From assembly GCA_035534175.1 (NCBI GenBank), contig DATLSM010000047.1:1-58745 (forward strand): a stretch of DNA of 58,745 nucleotides, read 5' to 3'. Below the pieces are notes generated by a model, which saw only the letters and a list, made by a program, of their open reading frames with translations, did no database searches and had not been told where the DNA came from. Source of the DNA: DATLSM01 sp035534175. GTDB lineage: Bacteria; Actinomycetota; Thermoleophilia; Solirubrobacterales; 70-9. The translations under genes were made by a program, and so were the position numbers. Below, piece after piece: positions 37,608-46,332 of this stretch; position 1 is the first letter of the stretch, and every line of letters starts with the position of its first letter.

Positions 37608-38540
37608 CTAGAGCGAATCGAGGGTCAGCCGCAGACCCTCCTCCAAGCCCACCTTCGCGCTCCAGCCGAGCTCGCGCCCGGCGCGCCCCGGGTCGATCGC
37701 GATCCGTTGCACCTCGCCGGCGCGAGGGGGGGCGAACTCCGGCGCGAAGCCCTCCGCGCCGTCCAACTCGCCCAGCAAACGCACCAGCTCCAGCACGTCG
37801 GTCTCGATCCCGGTGCCGATGTTGATCGGCCCGCTTGCGGGCCCGCCGGTGGCGGCCAGCGCCGCCGCGACCACGTCGCCCACGTAGATGTAATCGCGGG
37901 TCTGCCTGCCGTCGCCGAATACGGTCGGCCGCCCGCCCCCCCGCAGCTTGCCGCAGAAGATCGCGACCACCCCCGCCTCGCCGAGCGGGTCCTGGCGCGG
38001 TCCGTAGACGTTGCCCAGCCGCAGCGCCACGCTGGAGAGCGAATGGAGCCTCTCATACAGAGCCAGGTAGCCCTCGGCGGCGAACTTGCTCTGTCCATAG
38101 GGGGAGAGGGGCTCCACGGCGGCACCCTCCTCGAGCGGCAGCGCCTTGCCCTCCCCCTCGCCGTAGATCGCCCCGCCGGTGGAGACGAAGACGAAGCGCT
38201 CGGCCCCCGCCGTTCGCGCCGCCTCCAGCACGTTGGCCGTGCCGCCGACGTTGACCGCGGCGTCGAAGGCCGGGTCGGCTACCGACTTGCGCACGTCGAT
38301 CTGGGCCGCCAGATGGAAGATCGCCTGCGGCCGCGCCGCGCCCGCCGCCTCGGCCACCGCGGCCGCGTCGCGGACGTCCAGCTCCACCAGGGCCGCGCCC
38401 GCCGCTAGCGCCGCCTCGAGGTTCTCCCGCCGCCCGGTCGAGAGGTCGTCGAGCACCGTCACCTGATCGCCGCGCGCCAGCAGCGCGTCAACCAGGTTGG
38501 ACCCGATGAACCCCGCCCCGCCTGTGACCAAGCACCTCAT
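37608..38540 (-). CDS. NAD-dependent epimerase/dehydratase (UDP-glucose 4-epimerase type)
   Basis: A 310-aa extended short-chain dehydrogenase. The NAD-binding loop is VTGGAGFIGSNLVDALLARG at the N-terminus, and the DLSTG segment is typical of GalE-like enzymes. FHLAAQIDVRKSV follows. The catalytic triad is Ser (FVSTGGAIYG) with YxxxK in SPYGQSKFAAE. The active-site tail has LRLGNVYGPRQDP and NIGTG. It interconverts or modifies nucleotide sugars, probably UDP-glucose/galactose or a related hexose for surface glycans. Start at ATG 38540, divergent from topA. Confidence 0.92.
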   Translation of the reverse strand: MRCLVTGGAGFIGSNLVDALLARGDQVTVLDDLSTGRRENLEAALAAGAALVELDVRDAAAVAEAAGAARPQAIFHLAAQIDVRKSVADPAFDAAVNVGGTANVLEAARTAGAERFVFVSTGGAIYGEGEGKALPLEEGAAVEPLSPYGQSKFAAEGYLALYERLHSLSSVALRLGNVYGPRQDPLGEAGVVAIFCGKLRGGGRPTVFGDGRQTRDYIYVGDVVAAALAATGGPASGPINIGTGIETDVLELVRLLGELDGAEGFAPEFAPPRAGEVQRIAIDPGRAGRELGWSAKVGLEEGLRLTLDSL

Positions 38541-38683
38541 GCGGCCGCCGATCCTAGGTGGATCTGGGGGCGAGAGTCGGGCGGGGCAGGCGTGAGCCCC
38601 TGCTACCCTCGCCGACCTCCTATGAATTTCGACCCCACGGACCCGCGGCGCAACCGGAAATCGATCTGGGCCCCTTCGGACTC

Positions 38684-40933
38684 ATGCGCCTGATAGTCAC
38701 CGAGAAGAACAACAGCGCCAAAAAGATCGCCGAGATCCTCGGCGCCGGCAGCGGTGGGCCCGCCACGGACAAAACCTTCAAAGTCCCCTACTACACCTGG
38801 ACCGACAACGACGGGGACCACATGTCGATCGGCCTCAAGGGCCACGTGCTGGGTCCCGCCTTCCCCGAGGGCTACTCGAACTGGCAGAAGACCGACCTCC
38901 ACGACCTGATCGACGCGGAGTTGATCAAGGAGCCCACCGACAAAAACGTGGTCAAGGCGATCCGGAAAGTGGCGAAGGACGCCGACGACTTGGTGATCGC
39001 CACCGACTTCGATCGCGAGGGCGAGCTGATCGGGCTCGAGGCCTTGGAGGAGATGCTCGACGCCAATCCGGCGCTCGGCTCGCGCCAGGAGGCCGCTGAC
39101 GGCCCGCCGCGGATCAAGCGTGCTCGCTACTCCGCCCTCACCGGGGAGGAGATCAAGCGCGCCTTCTCGGTGCTGGACGAGCTCTCCTACCCGCTGGCCA
39201 ATGCCGGCGCTGCCCGCCAGGACATCGACCTGCTCTGGGGCGCGACCCTGACCCGCGCCGTCTCCCTCGCCACCCGTCGCTTCGGCTCCAACTTCCTCTC
39301 CGTCGGCCGCGTGCAGAGCCCCACGCTGGGGCTGATCGTCGAGCGCGAGATGGAGCGCCGCGCCCACGTGGCCAAACCCTTCTGGGAGCTGTTCGCCAGG
39401 TTCCAGCATCCCGACGGCGCCTTCGAGGCCCATCACTCCGTCGACAAATTCTGGGATCGATCCGAGGTCGACGCGGCTCTTGCGGGGACCTCATCGCCGG
39501 GCACGGTGAAGGCCGTGACGGCTCGCCGGAACACCCGCAAGCCGCCCACCCCCTACAACACCACCGCCTTCAGTACCGACGCCTCCAGCCGCCTCGGCAT
39601 CACCCCGGCCAGCGCGATGCGGATCGCCGAGGACCTCTACATGGACGGCTTCATCTCCTATCCGCGCACCGACAACACGGTCTACCCGACCTCGCTGCCG
39701 GTCCGCGAGCTGGTCTCCTCGCTGGTCCGGATCAAAGAGTTCTCCGCCGCCGCCGGCCTGCTCGACGGCGAGCTGCGGGCCAGCCGCGGCAAGAAAGAGA
39801 CCACCGACCACCCGCCGATCTACCCGACCCAGGCGATCCACCCGGGCGCGCTGGAGGGCCCCAAAAGGCGCGTCTATGAACTCGTCGTCCGCCGCTTCCT
39901 CGCCACCTTCAGCTCGCCGATGATCACCGAGTCCACCCGCGCCGACATCGAGGCCGGCTCGGAGACCTACTTCGTGCGCGGCTCGGTTCTCGTCGATCCG
40001 GGCTACGCCGGCATCTACACCTACGCCCGCTCCCCCGACGAGGAGATACCCAAACTGGAGGAGGGCCAGCGCCTCGAGCTCCAGGACGCGCCCTGGATCC
40101 TCGACAAGGAGACCCAGCCGCCGACGCGGATCTCCCAGGCCAAGCTGATCGAGATGATGGAGGAGCGCGGCCTGGGCACCAAGGCCACGCGCGCCGACAT
40201 CATCCAGAAGCTTTTCGACCGCGGCTACGTCTACGGCAACCCGCCGATCCCCTCGGAGACGGGGATCGCCCTCTATGAGGCCTTCAGGAACTACGTGCCG
40301 GCGATGGCGACGCCGGAGATGACCGCCCAGCTGGAGGGGGAGATGGACCGCATCGCGGCCGGCGACATGACCAAGGGTGCGGTCGTCGGCGATAGCCGTG
40401 AGCTGCTCCACAAGACCTGGTCGGAGATCGACAAGAGCCGCGAGGACCTGGCCAAAGTCGTCTGGAAGGGAATGGACGAAGATCGCATCCTCGGTCCCTG
40501 CAAGGTCTGCGAAGAGGCCGGCCGGACCAAGGAGGACGGCTCGCCCAACAAGCTGCGCATCATCCGGGCAAAAAAATCGGGCAAACGCTTCGTCGGCTGC
40601 AGCGGCTGGAGCGCCGATGACCCGGACTCCTGTGACCAGACCTTCCCGCTGCCCCAGCGCGGGGATGTCTTTCGCTTGGAGGAGCGCTGCTCGGTCTGCG
40701 GCCAGACGCCGCGCCTCAAAGTCGTCCCCTTCCGCGGCCGTGCCTGGAACCTCTGCCTCAACGACGAATGCGAGTCGATGCAGGAGATGAAGAGACGCCG
40801 GGCCGAGCGTGAAGCGGCGCGGGCGGCGAAAGAGGCGATGGCGAAGAAGCCGCTGCCCGACGGCAGCGAGGACGGCGCCGTCGTCACGACGCGCAAACGG
40901 AAACGGAAACGGGCCAAAGCAACGGCCAAATGA
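38684..40933 (+). CDS. topA: DNA topoisomerase I (type IA)
   Basis: Relaxes negatively supercoiled DNA by transient cleavage of one strand (749 aa). The Toprim domain opens MRLIVTEKNNSAKKIAEILGA and has the metal-binding DFDREGE. The active-site tyrosine is Tyr326 in DGFISYPRTDNTVYP, and the second arch segment has ARYSALTGEEIKRAF. The C-terminus has Cys clusters (CKVCEEAG...CSGWSADDPDSC...CSVCG...CLNDEC) and a Lys/Arg-rich tail. The N-terminal 'VTEKNxxAKxIAxIL' is closer to archaeal TopA than to the bacterial VESPAKAKTI form. The ATG at 38684 begins the Toprim strand; the upstream in-frame 42 codons look non-coding. Confidence 0.94.
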   Translation: MRLIVTEKNNSAKKIAEILGAGSGGPATDKTFKVPYYTWTDNDGDHMSIGLKGHVLGPAFPEGYSNWQKTDLHDLIDAELIKEPTDKNVVKAIRKVAKDADDLVIATDFDREGELIGLEALEEMLDANPALGSRQEAADGPPRIKRARYSALTGEEIKRAFSVLDELSYPLANAGAARQDIDLLWGATLTRAVSLATRRFGSNFLSVGRVQSPTLGLIVEREMERRAHVAKPFWELFARFQHPDGAFEAHHSVDKFWDRSEVDAALAGTSSPGTVKAVTARRNTRKPPTPYNTTAFSTDASSRLGITPASAMRIAEDLYMDGFISYPRTDNTVYPTSLPVRELVSSLVRIKEFSAAAGLLDGELRASRGKKETTDHPPIYPTQAIHPGALEGPKRRVYELVVRRFLATFSSPMITESTRADIEAGSETYFVRGSVLVDPGYAGIYTYARSPDEEIPKLEEGQRLELQDAPWILDKETQPPTRISQAKLIEMMEERGLGTKATRADIIQKLFDRGYVYGNPPIPSETGIALYEAFRNYVPAMATPEMTAQLEGEMDRIAAGDMTKGAVVGDSRELLHKTWSEIDKSREDLAKVVWKGMDEDRILGPCKVCEEAGRTKEDGSPNKLRIIRAKKSGKRFVGCSGWSADDPDSCDQTFPLPQRGDVFRLEERCSVCGQTPRLKVVPFRGRAWNLCLNDECESMQEMKRRRAEREAARAAKEAMAKKPLPDGSEDGAVVTTRKRKRKRAKATAK

Positions 40934-41035
40934 CGTGATCGGGCCCTCGAGCGCCAAGGACGCAGGGAGCCCCAGTGGCCACGTCATCTGGGCCAGCGGT
41001 TGGGCGGTGCGGCGGTGCTCTGAGGCCGTCGTTTG

Positions 41036-41632
41036 ATGTTCATTTCGCTGGAGGGGATCGATGGCTCCGGCAAGAGCACGCAGGCGCGCCTGCTCGCCGG
41101 GGCGCTGGGCCCCGAGACGCTGCTGATCCGCGAGCCGGGGGGGACCGACGCCGCCGAGCGGATCCGCGAGCTGCTGGCCGACCCCAGCCTGGAGCTCGAC
41201 CCCTTCGCCGAGCTGCTGCTCTTCTCCGCCGCTCGCGCCGACCTGGTCAGCCGCGTCATCCGTCCCGCTCTGGAGGCAAACCTCGATGTTGTCGCCGACC
41301 GCTTCGCCGATTCCAGCGTCGCCTACCAGGGAGGCGCGCGCGGGCTCGGCACGAGCCACGTCCTTTCGCTCACCGACACGGTGATCGACGGCCTCTGGCC
41401 CGACCTCACGATCCTGCTGCAGGTCGACCCCGAGGTCGGCCTGGCCCGGGCCGAGGGCGAGGACCGCTTCGAGTCCGAGGGCCTGGAGCTCCAGCGCTCG
41501 GTCGCCGAGGCCTACAGGGAGATAGCCCAGATCGCCTCCGACCGGGTCGTCATCGTCGATGCCGAGGGCACCGTCGAGCAGGTTCACGGGCGGGTGATGG
41601 AGGTGCTTGATGGACGCCAAACTGCTGCTTGA
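41036..41632 (+). CDS. tmk: Thymidylate kinase
   Basis: Phosphorylates dTMP to dTDP (198 aa, typical). It has the P-loop FISLEGIDGSGKSTQARLLA (residues 2-21) and DR(F/Y) motif VVADRFADSSVAYQGGARGLG with the Arg that contacts substrate. A LID-region sequence EGEDRFESEGLELQRSVAEAYREIA follows. The DRFADSSVAYQG form is a normal TMPK motif. It starts at ATG 41036 next to an in-frame TTG. It overlaps holB by 23 bases; the topA-tmk-holB order is common in actinobacteria. Confidence 0.96.
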   Translation: MFISLEGIDGSGKSTQARLLAGALGPETLLIREPGGTDAAERIRELLADPSLELDPFAELLLFSAARADLVSRVIRPALEANLDVVADRFADSSVAYQGGARGLGTSHVLSLTDTVIDGLWPDLTILLQVDPEVGLARAEGEDRFESEGLELQRSVAEAYREIAQIASDRVVIVDAEGTVEQVHGRVMEVLDGRQTAA

Positions 41633-42731
41633 GGGCACCGAGCACCAGCCACGGGCGCGGGCGGCGCTCGGCGCGGCACTTTCGTCGGGGCCCTCCCACG
41701 CCTACCTCTTCCATGGCCCGCGGGGGGCGGGGAAGAGGGCGGTGGCGCGGTCCTTCGCGGCGGAGATCCTCGCCGTCGAGGCCGAGGACCCCTACGACGC
41801 GCGGCGGCGAGCGTTGCTGGACCCCTCGCCCCATCCCGATCTGGTCTGGCTGGCGCCGCGCGGCGCCCAGCACATGGTCGAGGAGGTGCGTGAGCGGGTG
41901 ATCCGGGCCGCCTCCTATCGCCCCTTCGAGGGCCAGAGGCGGGTCTTCGTGATCGAGGCCGCCGAGGCGATGCGCGAGGAGAGCCAGAACGCGTTGCTGA
42001 AGACGCTGGAGGAGCCGCCCGCCTACGCCTACCTGATCCTGCTCACCGCCGAGCCCGAGTCCCTGCTGGAGACCGTCGCCTCCCGCTGCCAGCCGATCGA
42101 CTTCGCGCCGTTCCCGACGCCGGCCCTGGAAGCCGCCCTGCGGCGGGAGCAGGGCCCCGCCGCGGCGGCCGAGGAGCTGGTGGCCGCGGCCCGTCTCTCC
42201 GCCGGCGATCTCGATCGCGCCCGCCTGCTGTTATCGGAGCGGGGGAGGGAGATTCGCGCCGAGGCCGAGCGCCTGGCCGGCGCGGCGATCGGCGGCGAAA
42301 CCGCGACCGCGCCCTGGAAGCAACTCCTGGACAGCGCCCAGGCGGCCGGCGAGGAGGCCGAAGCTGGGACCCGCGAGGCACTGGCCGAGGAGGCCTCGGC
42401 CGGCCTCAAGCGCCCTGCGCGCGAGATCTCCGAGGAGGCCAAGCGCTCCGCCCGCCGCCGTCGCACGGAGATCCTCGACCTGGGCCTGGAGCTGACCGCC
42501 GCCTGGCTGCGAGATCTCGTCGCCGTCGCCGCCGGCGCCCCTGAGGTCATCTACAACCGCGACCGCCTGACCCAGCTCCGCTCCCAGGCCGCGTCGCTTA
42601 GCCCCGCCGCCGCTCGCCAGGCGGCAGAGCTCGTCCAGGACACCCGCCGCCGACTCGACCTCAACGTCTCTGAGGAGCTGGCCCTGGAGGCTCTCGCCTA
42701 CCGCCTCGAGGCCACCTCGAGCAACGGCTGA
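41610..42731 (+). CDS. holB: DNA polymerase III delta' subunit (clamp loader ATPase-like)
   Basis: Clamp-loader subunit of 373 aa. The AAA+ domain has a P-loop-like HAYLFHGPRGAGKRAVARSFAAEIL, then HPDLVWLAP, the RRVFVIEAAEAMREESQNALLKTLEEPP box (sensor and Walker B region), and the SRC motif VASRCQPIDF. The usual zinc-binding cysteines between the P-loop and HPD are absent (DPYDARRRALLDPSPHPD). The C-terminal 200 residues are helical and Arg/Ala-rich. The ATG at 41610 has GGAGG 7 bases upstream. It is the typical partner gene of tmk. Could also be called a tau/gamma-like protein, but the short length fits delta'. Confidence 0.9.
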   Translation: MDAKLLLEGTEHQPRARAALGAALSSGPSHAYLFHGPRGAGKRAVARSFAAEILAVEAEDPYDARRRALLDPSPHPDLVWLAPRGAQHMVEEVRERVIRAASYRPFEGQRRVFVIEAAEAMREESQNALLKTLEEPPAYAYLILLTAEPESLLETVASRCQPIDFAPFPTPALEAALRREQGPAAAAEELVAAARLSAGDLDRARLLLSERGREIRAEAERLAGAAIGGETATAPWKQLLDSAQAAGEEAEAGTREALAEEASAGLKRPAREISEEAKRSARRRRTEILDLGLELTAAWLRDLVAVAAGAPEVIYNRDRLTQLRSQAASLSPAAARQAAELVQDTRRRLDLNVSEELALEALAYRLEATSSNG

Positions 42732-42752
42732 GGCCCTGCGGCCCGCGGCCTC
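42730..42752. terminator. Possible bidirectional terminator hairpin between convergent genes
   Basis: GAGGCC (42730-42735) and GGCCTC (42747-42752) flank a GC-rich loop between the ends of holB and the DUF2304 gene, beginning at the holB stop. No T-run follows on either strand. Tail-to-tail location is the main support. Confidence 0.3.
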
Positions 42753-42766
42753 CCACAGCGCGGACC

Positions 42767-43204
42767 TCAGGCTGGGTCGCGCTCGGCCGGCTGGGCGCTG
42801 GCGCCCTCGCCGTTTCGCCCCCCACCCGCCTGTTCGCGCGCCCTTTCTATTGCTCGCTCCTGGGCGAGGCGGGTGATCTGGGCCGCCTGGCGGGACATGA
42901 TCACGCTGAAGTTGAGCGCCAGGCCGAGCAGCAGAAGGAGGACGATCGAGAACAGCGCCACGTTGGTGTTGCGCACTCCCATCGCGTCGGCCACCAGGCC
43001 CAGCAGCCCCGGGAACGCGGCCCCCGCCAGCATCCCCAAACCCGCCACGAACCAGACGACGCTGTAGCGCTCCTGCAGGCGGTCACGGCGGATCAGCTCG
43101 AGGATCATCGCCATGAACGCCACCGCGATCGCCGCCGCCAGGATCCGCGCCTGCGGAGTGAGGTGGACCTTCGGGCTCTGGGCGGCGAGCAGGAGCCCGT
43201 TCAC
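42767..43204 (-). CDS. DUF2304 family membrane protein
   Basis: A 145-aa protein with three helices and a coiled cytoplasmic tail. Helix 1 is ILAAAIAVAFMAMILELIRRDRLQERYSVVWF, with the ERY.V.W segment diagnostic of DUF2304. Helix 2 is LGMLAGAAFPGLLGLVADAMGV, helix 3 is VALFSIVLLLLLGLALNFSVIMSRQ. The helical tail is QAAQITRLAQERAIERAR. The start overlaps the stop of the neighbouring glycosyltransferase by 4 bases (ATGA). The pair commonly occurs together and likely forms a membrane glycan or lipid-sugar transfer unit, but the role of DUF2304 is unknown. Confidence 0.93.
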   Translation of the reverse strand: MNGLLLAAQSPKVHLTPQARILAAAIAVAFMAMILELIRRDRLQERYSVVWFVAGLGMLAGAAFPGLLGLVADAMGVRNTNVALFSIVLLLLLGLALNFSVIMSRQAAQITRLAQERAIERAREQAGGGRNGEGASAQPAERDPA

Positions 43205-44013
43205 CGCTCCGCCTCCACCCGCTTGCCGATCGGCCCGGCGTCGCCGGGCTCGGGTGGAACCTGGCCGGGACCCTCGCCCGACTCCGGGGGCCTTGGCCGG
43301 AACTGGCCCACCAGCAGCACGATCATCCCCTTGAAGATGAAAAAGGCAGAGCGCAGCGGGGTGAGGAAGGAGGAGCCGTCGGCTCGCTGCAGCATCCTCA
43401 CCGGCACCTCCTCGACCCGCAGTCCCTGCCGCACCGCCAGCTGCAGTGACTCGATCTCGGCGAAGTCGGGCGAGTAGTGCTCGCTGAAGAGGGCCATCAC
43501 CCGCCGGTTCGCCGCCCGCATCCCGCTCGTCGTGTCGGTGAAGCGCTGACGCGTGGCCAGGGTGAGGAAGAAGCGAAAGACGCTGGTCCCGATTCGGCGC
43601 GAGATCGTCGGCTTGTATTCATCGCTCCCCGGCGCTCCCTCGCCCTGGCCCTCGCCCCCGGCGAAATAGCGAGAGCCGATCACCAGGTCGGCCCGGTCGG
43701 CGAAAACCTCCTCCAGCAGCCGCGCCACCTCATCCGCCGGGTGCTGACCATCGGCGTCCAGATGCGCGCAGAAGTCGTGCCCCTCGCGCATCGCGTACAG
43801 ATAGCCGGTCTGCAGCGCCGCCCCCAACCCCTGATTGAAGGGAAGGGAGGCCACCAGAGCGCCGGCCTCGCGCGCCCTCGCCGCCGTGGCGTCCGCCGAG
43901 CCGTCGTCTATGACCAGCACCTCGGCCTGCGGCAGCGCTCGGCGCACGTCGCCGATCACCCCCGCGATCGAGGCCTCCTCGTTCCAGGCCGGGATGAAGA
44001 CCAGGGTGCGCAC
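43201..44013 (-). CDS. Glycosyltransferase family 2 (polyprenyl-phosphate hexose synthase-like)
   Basis: A 270-aa GT-A fold enzyme. It has TLVFIPAWNEEASIAGVI, VLVIDDGSADATA, LPFNQGLGAALQTGYLYA and the metal-binding HLDADGQHPADEV, the pattern of dolichol/polyprenyl-phosphate mannosyl or glucosyl synthases. A QLAVRQGLRVEEVPVRMLQRADGSS segment follows. A C-terminal hydrophobic piece (FFIFKGMIVLLVGQF) may touch the membrane. The GTG at 44011-44013 is chosen because the fold starts there; a GTG at 44046 is possible. It likely makes a lipid-linked sugar with its DUF2304 neighbour. Confidence 0.92.
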   Translation of the reverse strand: MRTLVFIPAWNEEASIAGVIGDVRRALPQAEVLVIDDGSADATAARAREAGALVASLPFNQGLGAALQTGYLYAMREGHDFCAHLDADGQHPADEVARLLEEVFADRADLVIGSRYFAGGEGQGEGAPGSDEYKPTISRRIGTSVFRFFLTLATRQRFTDTTSGMRAANRRVMALFSEHYSPDFAEIESLQLAVRQGLRVEEVPVRMLQRADGSSFLTPLRSAFFIFKGMIVLLVGQFRPRPPESGEGPGQVPPEPGDAGPIGKRVEAER

Positions 44014-44145
44014 CCGCCCGATTCTCCCATGCGACCCCGCCGCCACCCCGATTCCGGGGTCCAGGGCGGTGGCCGGACCAGATCTCCCGTTTCCAGCGGC
44101 CGACCGGGCCGTTGGTCAGCCAGGCTTTTGTGTTAGTAAGTCTTC

Positions 44146-45447
44146 ATGAGAAGGATCGGGATGCGCCTCTGGCTCTCCGGCGCCTTTGCCGCGGTGAGCC
44201 TGATCACGGGTACCGCCGTCTACCTCTTCGGCGCCAACCACCGAGCGCTGGTCGGCGCGGTCGCGCTCGGCGTCCTCGCCGGTTTCCTCATCGCCGTGGC
44301 GATCTCCCACCGGGTCGCCCGCCTCGCCCAGGCGGCCGCTGAGATGGCGGCCGGCTCCTTTGAGGCCCCTCTCGACGTCTCCGCTCACGATGAGATCGGC
44401 GACCTCGCCCGTGCGCTGGAGTCGATGCGGGCCTCGCTCAAAGAGAGCTTCGGCGTGCTCACCGCCGATCGCAACAAGCTGGCGGCGATCTTCGACGGAC
44501 TCACCGACGCGGTGATGGTCGTCGACGAGCGCGGCGCGGTCCGCTTTTCCAACAGCGCCGCCGCCAAACTGCTCGACGCCTCCGGTCGCCCGTCCGAGCT
44601 GCTGCTTCCCCACCTGCGTCGCACCGCCGAGGTCGGCTTCGCCGCCCATCCGGCGCTGCGCATCGGCGACCGTGCCTACTCGATGCAGGCCCGCTCCCTG
44701 CCCGACGAGCGCGCCGTTCTCGCCGTCGTCCGCGATCGCACCGAAGAGATGCGCCGGGAGTTCGCCGAAGCCGACTTCGTCTCCAATGCCGCGCACGAGC
44801 TGCGCAACCCGCTGGCCGGGATCTCCGGCGCGATCGAGGTCCTCCAGGGCGGCGCGAAGGACGATCCCGAGGCGCGCGAGCACTTCCTCGCCCGCCTCAG
44901 CGACGACGCCGAGCGCATGAGCCGCCTGACCCAGGCGCTGCTCACCCTTGCCCGGGTCGAGTCGCTGGGAGCGGGGGAGGCCGAGGTGGTCGACGTCCCG
45001 GTTGCGATCCGCGACGTCATCGCCGCTGTGGAGTCCCCGGTCGGCATCCGCCTCCGGGTCGAGGTCGAGCCCGACCTCGCCGCCGAAGCCGACCCCACGC
45101 TGATGCGCCAGGTGATGATCGGCCTGCTCACCAACGCCTTCAAGAACACGCCACCTCCCGGCGCGGTTACCGTACGCGGCCGCCGCGACGGCGGTGGGGA
45201 GGTGGTCCTGGAAGTGGCAGACACAGGAACAGGCATCCCCGGGGAGGAGATCGAGCGCGTCTTCGAGCGCTTCTACCGCCGCACCGAGTCCCGCAAGCAG
45301 GAGGGCTTCGGCCTCGGCCTGGCGATCGCCCGGCGGATGGTCGACGTGATGGGTGGCCGCATCGGCGCCTCTTCGGTCGAGGGGGAGGGCAGCGTCTTCT
45401 GGGTCCGTCTCCCGATTGCCCAGCTGAGCCTGACCCCGGTGGCCTGA
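44146..45447 (+). CDS. Sensor histidine kinase (HAMP-PAS-HisKA-HATPase)
   Basis: A 433-aa kinase. Two helices (about 7-28 and 36-57) are separated by only about 8 residues, so there is almost no extracellular sensor domain. A HAMP-like linker (HRVARLAQAAAEMAAGSFEAPLDVSAHDEIGDLARAL) is followed by a PAS domain (KLAAIFDGLTDAVMVVDERGAVRFSNSAAAKLL). The H-box is FVSNAAHELRNPLAGI, the N-box GLLTNAFKNTPP, the G1 box VADTGTGIPGEE and the G2 box GFGLGLAIA. Layout resembles PhoR. The cognate response regulator begins 110 bases downstream. Confidence 0.95.
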   Translation: MRRIGMRLWLSGAFAAVSLITGTAVYLFGANHRALVGAVALGVLAGFLIAVAISHRVARLAQAAAEMAAGSFEAPLDVSAHDEIGDLARALESMRASLKESFGVLTADRNKLAAIFDGLTDAVMVVDERGAVRFSNSAAAKLLDASGRPSELLLPHLRRTAEVGFAAHPALRIGDRAYSMQARSLPDERAVLAVVRDRTEEMRREFAEADFVSNAAHELRNPLAGISGAIEVLQGGAKDDPEAREHFLARLSDDAERMSRLTQALLTLARVESLGAGEAEVVDVPVAIRDVIAAVESPVGIRLRVEVEPDLAAEADPTLMRQVMIGLLTNAFKNTPPPGAVTVRGRRDGGGEVVLEVADTGTGIPGEEIERVFERFYRRTESRKQEGFGLGLAIARRMVDVMGGRIGASSVEGEGSVFWVRLPIAQLSLTPVA

Positions 45448-45557
45448 GATGAACGGGTTGGCTTCGCTCCCTCTTTCTTCTGCACCCGAGGGGAGAAGCG
45501 GAAACGGGCCGAACCTCGTTCCCTCGCGCGCGGAAAAGTGGGCGGGGTTGGTGGGCG

Positions 45558-46265
45558 ATGAGTAGCGGGCGGATACTGATCGCCGACGACGAGCCTTCGG
45601 TTCGCGACTCGGTCGGCTACGCGCTTGCCCAGGAGGGGTTCGTGGTCACCGCAGCCGCCGACGGCGACGAGGCGAGCGAGCTGCTGGGCAACGGCATCCC
45701 CTTCGACCTGCTGATCCTCGACATCATGATGCCCGGTCCCTCGGGCCTCGATATCTGCCGCGACGTGCGGGCCCGCAGCGCGGTGCCGATCATCGTCCTC
45801 ACCGCCAAGGACGCCGAGGTCGACAAGGTGGTCGGCCTGGAGGTCGGCGCCGATGACTACGTCACCAAGCCCTTCTCCGTGCGCGAGCTGCTCGGTCGCG
45901 TCCGCGCTCAGCTGCGCCGCCGCGAGCTCGACCGCTCGCCGCTCTCCCAGGCGGTTCGAATCGAATCCGGCCCGGTGGCGATCGATCTCGTCCGCCACGT
46001 CGCCACGGTTCGCGGCGAGCCGGTCTTCCTCACCCGCTCCGAGTTCCAGCTCCTGCGCCTGCTGGTTGGCCGACCCGGTGAGGTCTTCTCCCGCGGCAAG
46101 ATCATGGAGGAGCTGTGGCAGACCGAGTTCGACGGCGACGAGCGGGCTTGTGACGTTCACATCTCCAACCTGCGCCAGAAGGTCGAGCGCGACCCGCAGC
46201 GCCCCGAGCTGGTCCTCACCGTGCGCGGGGTCGGCTACAAGTTCAGCGGCAGCCCGGCCGGCTGA
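45558..46265 (+). CDS. OmpR/PhoB family response regulator
   Basis: A 235-aa regulator. The receiver domain has ILIADDEPSVRDSV, the phospho-acceptor Asp in FDLLILDIMMPGPSG, Thr in IIVLTAKDAEVD and Lys in DYVTKPFSVRELLGR. The C-terminal winged helix has LTRSEFQLLRLLVGRPGEVFSR and VHISNLRQKVERDPQRPELVLTVRGVGYKF. Together with the kinase just upstream it forms a two-component pair, and by position may control the secreted proteases and acyltransferase that follow. Confidence 0.95.
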   Translation: MSSGRILIADDEPSVRDSVGYALAQEGFVVTAAADGDEASELLGNGIPFDLLILDIMMPGPSGLDICRDVRARSAVPIIVLTAKDAEVDKVVGLEVGADDYVTKPFSVRELLGRVRAQLRRRELDRSPLSQAVRIESGPVAIDLVRHVATVRGEPVFLTRSEFQLLRLLVGRPGEVFSRGKIMEELWQTEFDGDERACDVHISNLRQKVERDPQRPELVLTVRGVGYKFSGSPAG

Positions 46266-46332
46266 GCGCCAACCGAGCCGATTGTTCGGGTCCCCGGCGG
46301 CGGCGCCCCCCCGCCTGCGTAGCATTAAACCG

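Noticed and set aside
38558..38683. N-terminal extension of TopA
   Set aside because: The 42 in-frame codons upstream are Pro/Arg-rich and unlike TopA; the conserved Toprim strand begins exactly at the ATG 38684.
39491..41638. A 715-codon open frame on the minus strand opposite topA and tmk
   Set aside because: Low-complexity translation without domains; the plus strand encodes recognisable topA and tmk.
45853..46332. N-terminal extension of the first protease through the response regulator gene
   Set aside because: The extension is a Ser/Arg-rich out-of-frame reading of the regulator; the signal peptide begins at ATG 46333.
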